Translations under genes and position numbers: made by a program | Shown: positions 52,109 through 62,796 of the stretch, piece by piece | Position numbering within the stretch: position 1 is the stretch's first letter | Layout of the letters: the number at the start of each line of letters is the position of its first letter | Notes under the pieces: generated by a model | Told to the model about the DNA's origin: nothing | The model's database searches: none | The model's input: only the letters and a program-made list of their open reading frames with translations | Origin: Alloascoidea africana | Lineage: Eukaryota > Ascomycota > Alloascoideomycetes > Alloascoideales > Alloascoideaceae | Assembly: GCA_030581615.1 (NCBI GenBank) | Contig: JAKTTT010000036.1 | Span: 124,001-188,000 of the forward strand | Direction: 5' to 3' | DNA length: 64,000 bases

Positions 52109-53463
52109 ATGCCGGAGCAGAACAAGTTCGTGGTCTATCTGCGATTCCCGTTCCCGCGGAACGGGTTCGTGGACCCCAAGCCGGTGGGTGATTGCTCTCG
52201 TGGGCCTGGGCCGTTTCGCACTGCTCTGCCGCTAACCAGACAGGTACTAGATGCACTGGGACTCATCCAAAGAGAAGAGCCTCTGGGAGATAGTTTCTCG
52301 AACGCCGAGGTCTGCGGTGATGGACTGTATGTATCCCAGTATATCCGTATAATGCTATTAATTGAACAGTGTAGTAACCTCAGCATTGCCTTTCTAGGGA
52401 ATGTAATGTATGGGATAGATCATGGAGCTGAGAGGCAAACATGTCACTAACTGGCGAAACAGTGCAAAGAAGTTCGATGTTAGCGTTCCTTTCATTCTCC
52501 AGCAGGCAGCATGGCTATACGAGAAAGAGCTCCAGCAGGTGCAAACCCATATGAGACGGATATCGTCCATGTCGGACACCGTGTCTGGTGGAGGCCTCCC
52601 TGCGAACCAAGGCTCGCCTGCCTCTGGGGGAAGTTTCAAGAAAGAAGAAGGGCCGATAAGATCGTCGTTTGCTAATCTACGGCACTTGATTAGCCATAAT
52701 CAGCAGTCTTCTTCGTCCTCGTCCTCGGGAACGTCGAGGCCGCTTCACATCGCTGTCAAGTCATCGGACGGCCTGCCTGGGCCTCGAGAAGCCAGCGTGG
52801 ACACGGCTTTGCGTGACAAGTCCAAGGCCCAGGACGCTGGCAATGCTTCTTTTTACAAGGAAATGAGTGCTGCGTTCACGGCTGGAACGGCTAATAAGGG
52901 GATTATGGCTGAGCCCGATACATTCTACTACGATGGACTGGATGAAGAAGCAGACGAAGAGAGCGGATTTGACTCCAGCGACAGCGAGATGCTAGGCACA
53001 GACTACCAAGACACAAAGAAGCTGTTAAGTATTTCTAGGATTCTACCCTCTGGAAGAAAGCCGGAACATTTGAGCACCAGAAATGGGAATGATGCCAGCA
53101 TTGAAGAGGGCGAAGAGGACGATCAGGAGGACTTTGATGATGTTGACGAGGGCTTTGACAATGCCTTTGTTCCATTTGACGAGCAAGAGATTGAGCTCGT
53201 TACAGCGCGGGACGCAATAACTTCGGGTAGTGTAAAGGGCTCTGATCTAGGAAAGAAGAGCGAGGAGCTGGATAGCTTTAATTCTTCCTTTAGTGATTTG
53301 GCAGGTATGAGACAACTCCAACATTTTGTTCTCCTCATTTGATCTTGTGCTGGAAGTCTAACATTTGTATGTTATAGCTGCCGGATTGAGTAAGTCGGCA
53401 TTAGAAGAAGAGATTCTACTGATGAAGAATAATAAGTCATCGGGATCCTCAGACAGATACTAG
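52109..53463 (+). CDS. ATG29: ATG29, autophagy scaffold protein, four exons
   Basis: Exon 1 52109-52183 (MPEQNKFVVYLRFPFPRNGFVDPKP), exon 2 from 52251 (MHWDSSKEKSLWEIVSRTP), exon 3 to 53304, exon 4 53378-53463. The order FVVYLRFP, GFVDPKP, WDSSKEKSLW, then NWRNSAKKFDVSVPFILQQAAWLYEKEL matches the Atg29 N-terminal domain, and the end LSKSALEEEIL matches SKSALEEAL of S. cerevisiae Atg29. Intron 1 has donor GTGGGT and branch GCTAAC; intron 3 has donor GTATGA. The exon 2-3 junction is uncertain: donor 52310 with acceptor before 52433 gives SRTPRGKHVTNW in frame (363 residues in all). Atg29 with Atg17 and Atg31 builds the phagophore assembly site under starvation. Its start lies 108 bp from that of REV3. 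Confidence 0.85.
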
Positions 53464-54236
53464 GTTGATCTTTATGATTTGAGAAGCTATGAGTGTAGAT
53501 AACCCGTTTCTTTAATCATCATGTTGGCACATTTCGGTGATGACGGGAAAGTGAATTTCTATATTGGGCGGTTTAAGTTACAGAAAAGACTTTTTATACT
53601 CTCTGTTGCTTTCGACCTTTAATGGGCAGTTATTTTTATGGAAAATGATGGTGGTAGTATTAATATAAATGGGTTGATTTGAAAATTGACTGATACTGAT
53701 CAACATTTGTTTGATTTCATGGTCTCTTGGATGGAAAATGTTAACTAGACAAGATCGAATTGTAGCGTAAGTAGCACAGCTCTTTTGGATATATTTTGAC
53801 TAGTTTATGTGATTTAAGCGGCAATTAGTAAATACAAAGATGCTTAAAAGTGAAATGCTGATACATTTATGTTTCTGTACAGCAACAATGCTTAAACAAT
53901 TGGCTATCAAACAATACGGAGTGCCAAACCTTACGATTGCTTATTACTAGTCCATCAAACATTACAATAAGAGCACTATAAAATCCACACTGATTACAAG
54001 CCACCGAGCCTTATAAATCTATTTTGGGGCATTCATTGTGGCGGAAAACCGTCAAAGTTCCTTTTGACCTTGATTCTGATAGCCACGTGAGGAACATCTC
54101 CTCCACTTTAGCTCTCCGGGGATCAGGAGTGACTTTGATTTATCAACAAGGAAACCTGTTTCTCTGACTTAAACTATAGGTAAAATTGCTCGGTAACGCG
54201 GAAAGCTCTCAATCTTCACGAATTGTCTGATACATA
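53464..54236. other. Spacer of 0.77 kb before TUM1
   Basis: AT-rich, with no coding frame or RNA gene recognised. The last 250 bases hold the TUM1 promoter. Confidence 0.4.
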
Positions 54237-55275
54237 ATGCTTTTGGAACGCCGACCCTCATTCAAAAGTCTGGTTGTTCTGCCAAGATTCTACTCCACTC
54301 GTCCTCCGAGAGTCTCCATCATATCCCCCGTCTCTTTCAGAGTACTACAAGACCGGGCTCAAGAATCCGTAGATGGGGGAAAGCTGGTAACTGTTGATGC
54401 CAGCTGGTATCTCCCAAACTCGCCACGCAATGCTATCAAGGAATACATTGAAGAGCGAATCCCAGGATCAGTCTTCTTTGACGTGGATGCTGTCAAAGAT
54501 GAGGCTAGCCCTTATCCACACATGCTACCCTCAAAGGAAAAGTTTGGAGAAGAAATTGGTAAGCTGGGGATTTCGCCTGAAGATACTGTTGTGATTTACG
54601 ATAAAGATGGCAACTTTTCAGCTCCTAGGGTGGCATGGACATTCTCCGTATTCAAACACCCAAGAACTTACATCTTGAACACCTATGCCATTTATAAAGA
54701 AATGGGGTATCCTCTGGAAAGAGGTATCAAGGGGACTCCAAAACCGATAACCTATGAAGCCCAAGGGTTTGAGGTTGATGAAGTAATTTCATACGAAGCA
54801 CTTCTCAAGATTGTCCAAGACGCCAAGGAACTGTCAGGATATACAATTATCGATGCAAGACCTACTGGAAGATGGGAAGGAATTGATCCAGAGCCTAGAG
54901 AAGGATTATCAAGTGGACATATTCCCAATTCTATCTCAATTCCATTTTCTTCTGTTCTTAACCCAGAAACCAAAACTTATAAAGAGAAAGATCAACTGGT
55001 TTCACTATTTGAGGAAAAAGGTGTCACCCCTGATAAACCTATCATTGTCATGTGTGGAACTGGAGTCACTGCTTGTGTTGTAAAGACAGCACTTGACGTT
55101 GCCGGCCTTGGTGGAAAAGGAGTAAAAGTTTATGATGGCAGTTGGACGTGAGTATATCTATATCTTGATGCGGTTAAGTTGAGGACCTTTTTTTTACTAA
55201 CTGGTGCTATTTTTGTGCTAAAGCGAATGGGCTCTGAGAGCAGATCCCGGACTTATTGTGAAAAGCAAGGATTAA
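54237..55275 (+). CDS. TUM1: TUM1, rhodanese-type sulfurtransferase, one intron
   Basis: Exons 54237-55147 and 55224-55275 give 320 residues (S. cerevisiae Tum1 has 304). The 76 bp intron (donor GTGAGT, branch TACTAAC, acceptor AAAG) joins VYDGSW to TEWALRADPGLIVKSKD. Two rhodanese domains are present; the first has LVTVDASWYLPNSPRNA and the second TIIDARPTGRWEG with the active loop CGTGVTA, of the mercaptopyruvate sulfurtransferase type. The N-terminus (MLLERRPSFKSLVVLPRFYSTRPP) looks like a mitochondrial presequence; yeast Tum1 is found in mitochondria and cytosol. It passes sulfur from Nfs1 to Uba4 for the 2-thiolation of tRNA wobble uridines. Confidence 0.93.
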
Positions 55276-55349
55276 TAGCATGAGGGTCATAAAAGATATA
55301 ACTGATATTTATCGCCACCAAACTCAGTTTTCTGTTTCTTTTCTGTATT

Positions 55350-56204
55350 TCACTGAGGGCCTGAATACACAGTCCCTTCAATTCCGTTTTTGTGATACTT
55401 TTTGGGCGCAGTATCTCCTTGTGAACTGGCGCTAAGGTCAGACTCTTTAACAGGAATAGATCTTACCTGTTGATCAGCATTTGCATGAGCATCACCTTTA
55501 GCACCTTCCCAGGTAAACTCATCGTATAGATGATCGTTTTTAATGTCAGTAGGAGAATGGGGTTCCATACCATCGTCAACAGCCTCGGCGTAATTGGGTA
55601 GAACATCTCCGTATTCATTTGAACGCTTCGCATAGTACTGTTCTCTCTTCTCCAAGAAAACTTGCTTGCCCTTTAAGTAACCTTCCCCAAGTATCCGTTT
55701 CAAATCCTCCTGAAGCTTTGCGCTATCTCCTGATTTGACGGACTCCAATAGCTTGTCAATCTGTTGTAACATGTAGCTTTTCTCCTGGCTCTCTGGGAGC
55801 GGATCTCCAACAGCCCGTTGTTTGGAAATGCCATCTGGAGCGGTAGACTGTCCTGTCGAGTTCAAATTAAGAGCTCGTTCTACTCCTGCCACAAATTTAG
55901 ATCTATTCTCCCAAATTTCTTTTGCTGTTGCCTGGAGCTCCACACTGTTTTTACATTTCAACAGTTTCATTAACATCTGAGTAAGCTCATTATAGGAAGA
56001 GCTGTTTGCTGGATCATTAGATCTTGCCACGTTCAGCGTTTTCTCTACTTCTTTTCTCTGACTTCGTTCAATCAAGTACTTCAAGGTTTGAGTCAGATAG
56101 GCGAGATCTTTATGGTTCTTGGATTTCGAAATGAGATACAAAACCTTCAACAGGTATACTGAAACGGTGTGAGAAGAAGCAGAGGCAGTAGTAGCAGGTG
56201 TCAT
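55350..56204 (-). CDS. Unrecognised protein of 284 residues
   Basis: A clear frame from ATG 56204 (MTPATTASASSHTVSVYLLKVLY) to 55350, convergent with TUM1 (74 bp gap). Residues 10-110 are predicted helical with many Leu, Lys and Glu (LISKSKNHKDLAYLTQTLKYLIERSQRKEVEKTLNV). A second helical part at about 140-190 ends YAKRSNEYGDVLPNYAEAV, and the C-terminal 80 residues are polar and acidic. No signal peptide, membrane span or catalytic motif is visible. Codon use looks like that of the neighbours. I do not recognise the family. Confidence 0.65.
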   Translation of the reverse strand: MTPATTASASSHTVSVYLLKVLYLISKSKNHKDLAYLTQTLKYLIERSQRKEVEKTLNVARSNDPANSSSYNELTQMLMKLLKCKNSVELQATAKEIWENRSKFVAGVERALNLNSTGQSTAPDGISKQRAVGDPLPESQEKSYMLQQIDKLLESVKSGDSAKLQEDLKRILGEGYLKGKQVFLEKREQYYAKRSNEYGDVLPNYAEAVDDGMEPHSPTDIKNDHLYDEFTWEGAKGDAHANADQQVRSIPVKESDLSASSQGDTAPKKYHKNGIEGTVYSGPQ

Positions 56205-56836
56205 ATTGCGATAAAGTTATCCTTTCCTTCAAAATTAGAAACATCTAAACTGGAAACCGATTTATATACCAAACCATTAAAGATCAAACGCCCTTTGATA
56301 ACTTTCCGTCCATCAACTATATTCTTTGTCTTTGTCTTTGTCGCTTGCATGAGTCTAGTCCAATCTTTTACAATCAACATGAAACTGGATGGTGTGAAAT
56401 GAACATTAACATCAATAGAGTGCTCGTCAATCGAATATTCCAAGCATTGAGGTGTATAATGGATTCTTCTTCATCAAGTGGAGGAGAAAGAGCAAACCTA
56501 GTAGCTTCCGTTGATCCACCAGCTCTCATACTATGATACTTCAAAGAATGAAACGGTACAAGCTCCTAGGCTGGTTGGTTCTAACAGAAGATATGCTTTT
56601 GTTATCAGGCCCAAATGAAGAATGTGAATTGATATAGCTAACAATCACGACTCAACACCTTTGCCTCAACACGACCAGCTCCAGAACCTCGTGTGAGAAG
56701 AGTTTGGATCAAAAGATTACAGGAATAGTTCAATGCTGTATCCACTCATCATAGATCTATTAACTTTATAAACTTTATCAACACAAGGGCTTTGTCGATC
56801 CTATACACCACCACTAGATTAAATATTCCAAATGAA
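56205..56836. other. Spacer of 0.63 kb with doubtful short frames
   Basis: On the minus strand a frame without its own ATG runs to 56201 (FMLIVKDWTRLMQATKTKTKNI..GKDNFIAI), overlapping the start of the next gene, and a separate frame starts at ATG 56530 (MRAGGSTEATRFALSPPLDEEE). They are in different frames and no intron joins them convincingly. They could be a small spliced gene that I cannot resolve. Confidence 0.25.
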
Positions 56837-59800
56837 TTACAATTTCAAATTTTCAAAGTTTGCAATCATAGACTTGATGCCTGCAATTTCAGCATCATAA
56901 TCCTTCAGCTTCTTCTCATTAGATTCTTTTGCTTGCTCGCTGGCCTTCACTGCATAATCAGCCTTTGTCACAACCTTTTCAAGTTGCTCTTTAGCCCTTT
57001 CAATCTTGGTAAGCTTCTTTTCTTGCTTGCCAATCTCCGCATCCAAATCAACGAGACCCTTGACCAAAACATGAACGGTACAATGAGGTGAAATAACTTC
57101 GAGAGAACAGCCTGTTGGAATAGCATCTGTCTGCTTGAGCACATTAACATCCTCAACAGCCTTGATCAAAGATATAATGCTTGACTTTTGAGCCCAAATT
57201 GTTTCATAGTCTGCATCATTGTCAATTTGTACAAACACTTGACCCTTCTTCAAAATGTTAAACTGAGAGAGGATAGATCGGGCTCCCTTCACAACGTCCA
57301 GAACAAACTCGTAGTCCCGCTCGGCCTTTGCATTGTCAAACTGCTTGTCGTAGACAGGATACGCCGCCTTCACGATCGAGGCTGTCTCGTCGCCCGGTCG
57401 GCGAGGAATCCGCTGCCACAGCTCCTCCGTCACGTACGGCATGAACGGGTGGATGAACCTCAGTCCGGCATCGATACACGCGTACAGCGTGTCCTTCGCG
57501 GACTTGCTCTCCTCCGGCGTGCCGTCGATGAGCGCCTTGGAGTTCTCGATGTACACGTCGCACACATGGTACCAGAAGTTGTAGATCGAGCTGGTCGCCG
57601 TGAGGAAGTCTCGCTCCTCGAACGCCTTCTCCACGGTCTCTGCCGTCTTCGCCAGCTTGTGGAGAATCCACTGCTCCACGAGCGTCTCGCGGCCGCCAAG
57701 CACAAACTTGCCGGGCGGCACGTAGTCCTCGCCCAGTCTCCCCAGCACAAACTTGGTGGCCTGGTAGATCTTGTTGCAGAACTTGCGGTATCCCTCCACG
57801 CGCAGAATGTCGAGGTTGATGTCTCGTCCTCCCGTCGTGTAGGCACACAGCGCGAACCGGAGCGCGTCCGTCCCGCACTCGGGAATGCCGTTGGGATAGC
57901 TGATCCGCTGGCCCTCCGTGGCCTTCGCGATCTCGCGGGGGTCCAGGTTCCCGACCGCGAGCTTCGCGTGGAGCTTCTCCAGCGAGATCCCGCTGATCAC
58001 GTCCAGCGGGTCCACCACGTTCCCCAGCGACTTGGACATTTTGCGGCCCTGCGCGTCGCGGACCAGCGAGTGGCAGAACACCTCCGTGAACGGGATGTCG
58101 CCCGTCATCTTGATGCCCAGCATGATCATCCGCGCGACCCAGAAGAACAGAATGTCCCACCCGGTCTCGAGCACCGACATGGGGTAGAAGTCCGCCATGT
58201 CCTTGGTCTTGTCGGGCCAGCCCAGCGTGGAGAACGGCCACAGCCCGGACGAGAACCACGTATCCAGCACGTCCTCGTCCTGCTCCAGCGTGAACGTGCT
58301 GTCCGGGAACGCCTTCTCGGCCTTGGCCTGGGCCTCGTCCTCGGTGCGTCCGGAGATCCACCACTTGGCCTCGTCCCTGTCCTGCTCCAGCCCTTCGATG
58401 TTGACAAAGTAGACCGGGCATCTGTGGCCCCACCAGAGCTGGCGCGAAATGCACCAGTCCTGGATGTGCTCCAGCCAGTGGAAAAACTCCTGCTCGGAGG
58501 ACTTGGGGGTGATTGTGATCCTGCCCGATCTGACAGCCTTGATGGCCTCGTCAGCCATCTCCTTCTGAGCAACCCACCATTGCGGCTTCAGCAACGGCTC
58601 GATAACGTCTCCGGACTTGGCACACATGGGAACAGTCATCGCATTGTCCTCCTCGCCAACATACAGCCCCTTCTCCTTCAGCTTCTCGACGACGAGCTTG
58701 CGGGCATCAAATCGCTTCACTCCCTGCCATTCGGGCCCGCAGTTCTCGTTGAGCAGCCCGTCGTCGGTCAGGATGTTGATGAACTCTAGACTGTGGCGTT
58801 TCCCTGTGTTGTAATCGTTGTTGTCGTGCGCAGGAGTGATCTTGACCGCACCAGTTCCAAACTCCATGTCCACGGCCTCCTCGTCGGTGATGATGGGCAG
58901 TTTCCGGTCCAGGAACGGGTGCACCACAAACTTCCCATGGAGGTGAGCGTATCGCGGGTCCTTGGGATGCACCGCGACCGCTGTGTCGCCAAACAGCGTC
59001 TCGGGACGCGTGGTCGAGATCTCGAGCGCCTCGCTCGAGTTCTCCACAGGGTATCTGAAGGTGAAGAGCGTGCCGAACTGGACGGGCTCCTTGTAGTTGG
59101 GCACAGACAGGAACGTCTTGCCCGGCACCTCCTTGTTGTCGACCTCGAGGTTCGAGAGCGTCGTGTTCAGGTGCACGCACCAGTTCACCAACCGGTTGGC
59201 CCTGTAGATGATGCCTTCCTCGTGGAGAGTCACAAACGTCTCGACGACCGCCTTCGACAGCTTGGGGTTCAGCGTGAACGCCTCCTTGGTCCAGTCGTAC
59301 GACGACCCCAGGCTCTTGAGCTGGTTCTTGATGCGCTGGTGGTACTCCTCCTTCCATTCCCACACCTTGTCGACGAACGCTTCTCGGCCCAGATCATGGC
59401 GTGTTAGCTTCATGCTGTTCCACAGCTGTTTCTCGACCACGGACTGCGTAGAGATGCCCGCGTGGTCAAACCCGGGCAGGAAGAGCACGGTCTTGCCTTT
59501 CATTCTGTTGTACCTGATCAGCGAGTCCTGGATCGCAATTGTCAGCCCGTGTCCAATGTGGAGGGCTCCAGTGACGTTCGGCGGAGGAGCAGGAATCACA
59601 AACGATCCCTCTGGCTTGATCTTGCCATCACTGGTGAACTCTGGCTCGAAGAAGCCCTGCTTTTCCCACCACTCGTACCACGAGGACTCAACGTTCTTGG
59701 GATTGTAAGCTTTAAGCGAGGGCTCCTCCAAAGAAAGCAAAATCTTCTTCTCCCCCTTTACAGTCTTATCCACAAACTCGGGGATAGGCTCTGCCTCCTT

Positions 59801-60080
59801 CTTGACCTTCTTGGGCTTTTTCGAGGCATTGGCCTTCTGAGCAGCGGCATTCTTTTGTTGTTTAGCAGCAAACTTGGCGAGCTTTTCAGCCTTCTTTCTC
59901 TCCTTTTCGAGTTCCTTGGCGGTTTTCACCTTTGGTGGGTTAGAACCACCAGCAGCTTCCTGGTTGGCTTGAGCGTTAAGCTTGGAAGGTTCTAAAGTTA
60001 TTTTTGAACACGTATTAGTCAATCCGCAAGCGTTGTTCCATAACAAATCCAACTAAGCACATACCTTCGGTGTTCGACAT
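56837..60080 (-). CDS. VAS1: Valyl-tRNA synthetase VAS1, cytosolic copy, one intron
   Basis: Exons 60080-60065 and 59991-56837 give 1056 residues. The 73 bp intron (donor GTATGT, branch TTGACTAAT, acceptor TTTAG) follows only five codons: MSNTE, then EPSKLNAQANQEAAGG. The N-terminus lacks a mitochondrial presequence and carries the Lys/Ala-rich helix KELEKERKKAEKLAKFAAKQQKN typical of cytosolic synthetases. The core has HIGH, KMSKS, editing and anticodon domains as in the other copy, identical over residues about 72-925. The C-terminal coiled coil (IGKQEKKLTKIERAKEQLEKVVTK) has diverged to roughly half identity. It charges tRNA-Val in the cytosol. It is divergent from ESA1. Confidence 0.94.
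57231..59792. repeat. Near-identical 2,562 bp block, copy B (valyl-tRNA synthetase core)
   Basis: Partner of 34056-36617. Line 34801 of copy A is 39/60 GC (65%), while flanking lines of both genes at 33661 and 57001 are 27/60 (45%). The GC-rich part coincides with the identical block. Confidence 0.93.
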
Positions 60081-60512
60081 CTGCGATAGAGAAGTGAAAA
60101 GAGAAGAGTAGTACTGTAACAAGATTCTTGTGGTATTTTATGACTCAAAGATTTTTCATCTCCAAATATATTACTCATAATATCTGAATGATGAATCAGC
60201 TTGTCACAAAGAGTTACTAATCACTCTTCATTCCAACGAAACCAAAGCATTTTAGCCAGAAAAACTAAGAAAAATAAGATCAGTACTCGGATATTTGGAA
60301 CAAGTGCGTTTCCAAACGAGATTTGGACTTATCCATATATATTGACCTTTTGGATCCAGTTGTTGAAGGCTTTTCATTTTCCAATTGCTGGCAGCTCTGG
60401 CAAACTACTCACGTTCAAACTTTGCACTTCAACAAAACAAAGACGGTGGCGACACCTAAAAAAAGCACAACAAATATAGAAAAACACAACACAGACGTCT
60501 AGCGCACACCAA
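60081..60512. other. Shared promoter of VAS1 and ESA1
   Basis: A 432 bp spacer between divergent starts. No frame is convincing. A 92-codon frame at 60201-60479 has no family resemblance. Confidence 0.4.
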
Positions 60513-62103
60513 ATGTCCAAGAAAAACTCAACTAATAGCAATACTCCGACTCCTGGTGCTGGAAACAATGTCGGGAAAGCCGGCAGGGGGGTGGCAACGA
60601 AAAAAGTTGCTAATGGTAATGGACACGCCAACGCAAACACCCCGACGAGGACAAATTCTCCAAGTGTACAACCACAGCCTATCCAAGACAAGATTTCTGG
60701 GCCTGAGGAATTAATAATAGGTTGTAAATGCTTGGTTAAGAAAGATGATACGTTTCGCCGTGCCGAAATTCTTTCCAAACACGAGAGGAAGGGCCGTCTA
60801 GTGTTTTATGTCCACTACCAGGAGTTCAATAAGGTAAGCAACTGATTATGTTTTTTTCATATTGTTGATTTTTGCTCTAACTGGTTTTGGGTAGCGTCTT
60901 GATGAATGGGTAGAAGCTGATCGAATCAACTATTCGGAGCCTGTTGAGTTCCCCAAGCCTGAACCAGTTAAGAAAGCTTCTGGAGCAGCCGCGAGAGGCA
61001 AGTCCAAGAATGACAAGAAGAAAAACAGGAAGACAGATTCGTCTAGAGCTAGTTCGGCTACGGCATCCAGTACGCCCGCTGGTACGGGAATCAATACTCC
61101 TGTGAAAGGACAGGGCAATGATATTATGGACCTGGACAATCTGAACGTCCAAGGAACAATACCTGTTGGAGAAGAGTTGTCTCGTGAGGAGGAGATCAAA
61201 AGGCTGAAGACAGGTGGGTCCATGGCCCAAAGCTCACATGAAGTTTCCAGAGTTCGTAATCTCATGAAGGTTATCCTTGGGGATCATGAAATCGAGCCCT
61301 GGTATTTTAGTCCTTATCCGGTGGAACTAACAGAGAATGATGTTATCTACATATGTGACTTTTCGCTTTCCTATTTTGGTTCGCGGAAGCAATTCGAGAG
61401 GTTTCGAGCCAAATCCACGTTAAAACATCCTCCAGGAAACGAGATATATCGAGATGAAAACGTTTCATTTTTCGAAATTGATGGCCGAAAGCAAAGAGTT
61501 TGGTGTCGAAATCTTTGTCTTCTTTCTAAACTGTTTTTGGATCATAAAACGCTGTACTATGATGTCGACCCTTTTCTTTTCTACTGCATGACCCGCAGAG
61601 ATGAAATGGGCCACCACCTGGTTGGATATTTCTCAAAGGAGAAAGAATCTGCAGAAGGTTACAATGTTGCCTGTATTTTGACTCTGCCGCAATATCAGCG
61701 GCATGGATATGGGAAACTTTTGATTTCTTTCTCGTATGAGTTGTCCAAGAGAGAGGGCAAAGTGGGATCTCCGGAAAAGCCATTATCGGATTTGGGTTTG
61801 CTCAGTTACAGAGCATTTTGGGCCGAGACGATAACAGCAATGTTGATGGAGAGTGGCAAAACAGACATTACGATTGAGGAGGTATCTTCAGCAACTGCAA
61901 TGACAACAACGGATATTTTACACACTTTACAAACGCTCAACATTTTGAAGTACTACAAAGGGCAACACATTATATGCATCACTGAAGCGGTACAGGAGAG
62001 CTACGCCAAGCAAAAGATGAAAAAGAAGAAGAGAATTGATGCTTCAAAATTGGTTTGGAAACCACCTGTTTTCACCGCTTCGCAGCTGAGATTTGGGTGG
62101 TGA
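60513..62103 (+). CDS. ESA1: ESA1, MYST histone acetyltransferase of NuA4, one intron
   Basis: Exons 60513-60833 and 60895-62103 give 509 residues. The 61 bp intron (donor GTAAGC, branch CTCTAAC, acceptor GTAG) splits the Tudor-knot/chromo domain: VFYVHYQEFNK then RLDEWVEADRI. A basic linker follows, then the MYST domain: LMKVILGDHEIEPWYFSPYP with the zinc-finger region, LCLLSKLFLDHKTLYYDVDPFLFY with the autoacetylated Lys, YNVACILTLPQYQRHGYGKLLI with the catalytic Cys and acetyl-CoA loop, and EKPLSDLGLLSYRAFW with the catalytic Glu. It ends TASQLRFGW. Esa1 acetylates H4 and H2A and is essential in yeast. The N-terminal 60 residues are Asn/Thr-rich and longer than in S. cerevisiae (445 residues). 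Confidence 0.96.
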
Positions 62104-62796
62104 AGACAAAAATAATAAAAGAAATTCCCATTGTAATGTTTGTTTGTTCTATTTTCATTTGATTGTTTCTTCTTTTCTTTTTTTTTGTTTATTTTGGAAT
62201 CAGGAATGTTTTGTACAATAGTTAGTTTCTGAATAGGCATTGGTTGGCTATTAACAATAGCTACGAAAAGACTACTCTTTTTTTTGGGGAAATCCATGTA
62301 CAAAGAAAACCGGAACAAGCTGTTACTCTAGAACTACAAAATCGGTAACTTAACTAGAACTGGGGTTTGGATTGAAATTACAACCCATAGGTTGTTTGTT
62401 TTTTGCATATAGCTTATGAAAGTTCTAAATTGTCGGTAGTAATAATAACATTAACATTAATAGAAAATATAGGTGTTTTTTGTATGATGAGGCAGCCCGC
62501 CATTAATTATTTTGTTTTCTTTCTCTCGTATGTTGGTTGTTTTTTTAGTATCCAAAGTCATTAAAAAAAAGCAAAATCAAAAACAGAAAAAATCAAAATA
62601 AACAGAAATGAACAACTGTGATAAAGCAACCCGAAATCTTGTGACATTAACAGCAAGTAAAGACAAAACAATAAAACAAAGTTTTTTCAAGGATGATTTG
62701 TAAGTAGAGAGAGAGAGCGCTAGCTCTTCAAACCGAGTGAAGTGTTTGATTGTGGGTGTACGTGAGTGGGTTTATTTTTTGCTTGGGAATATGTTA
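62104..62796. other. Convergent spacer of 0.69 kb
   Basis: AT-rich 3' regions of ESA1 and the right-edge gene, with several T and A runs. A short GAGAGAGAG tract lies near 62707. No gene seen. Confidence 0.5.
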
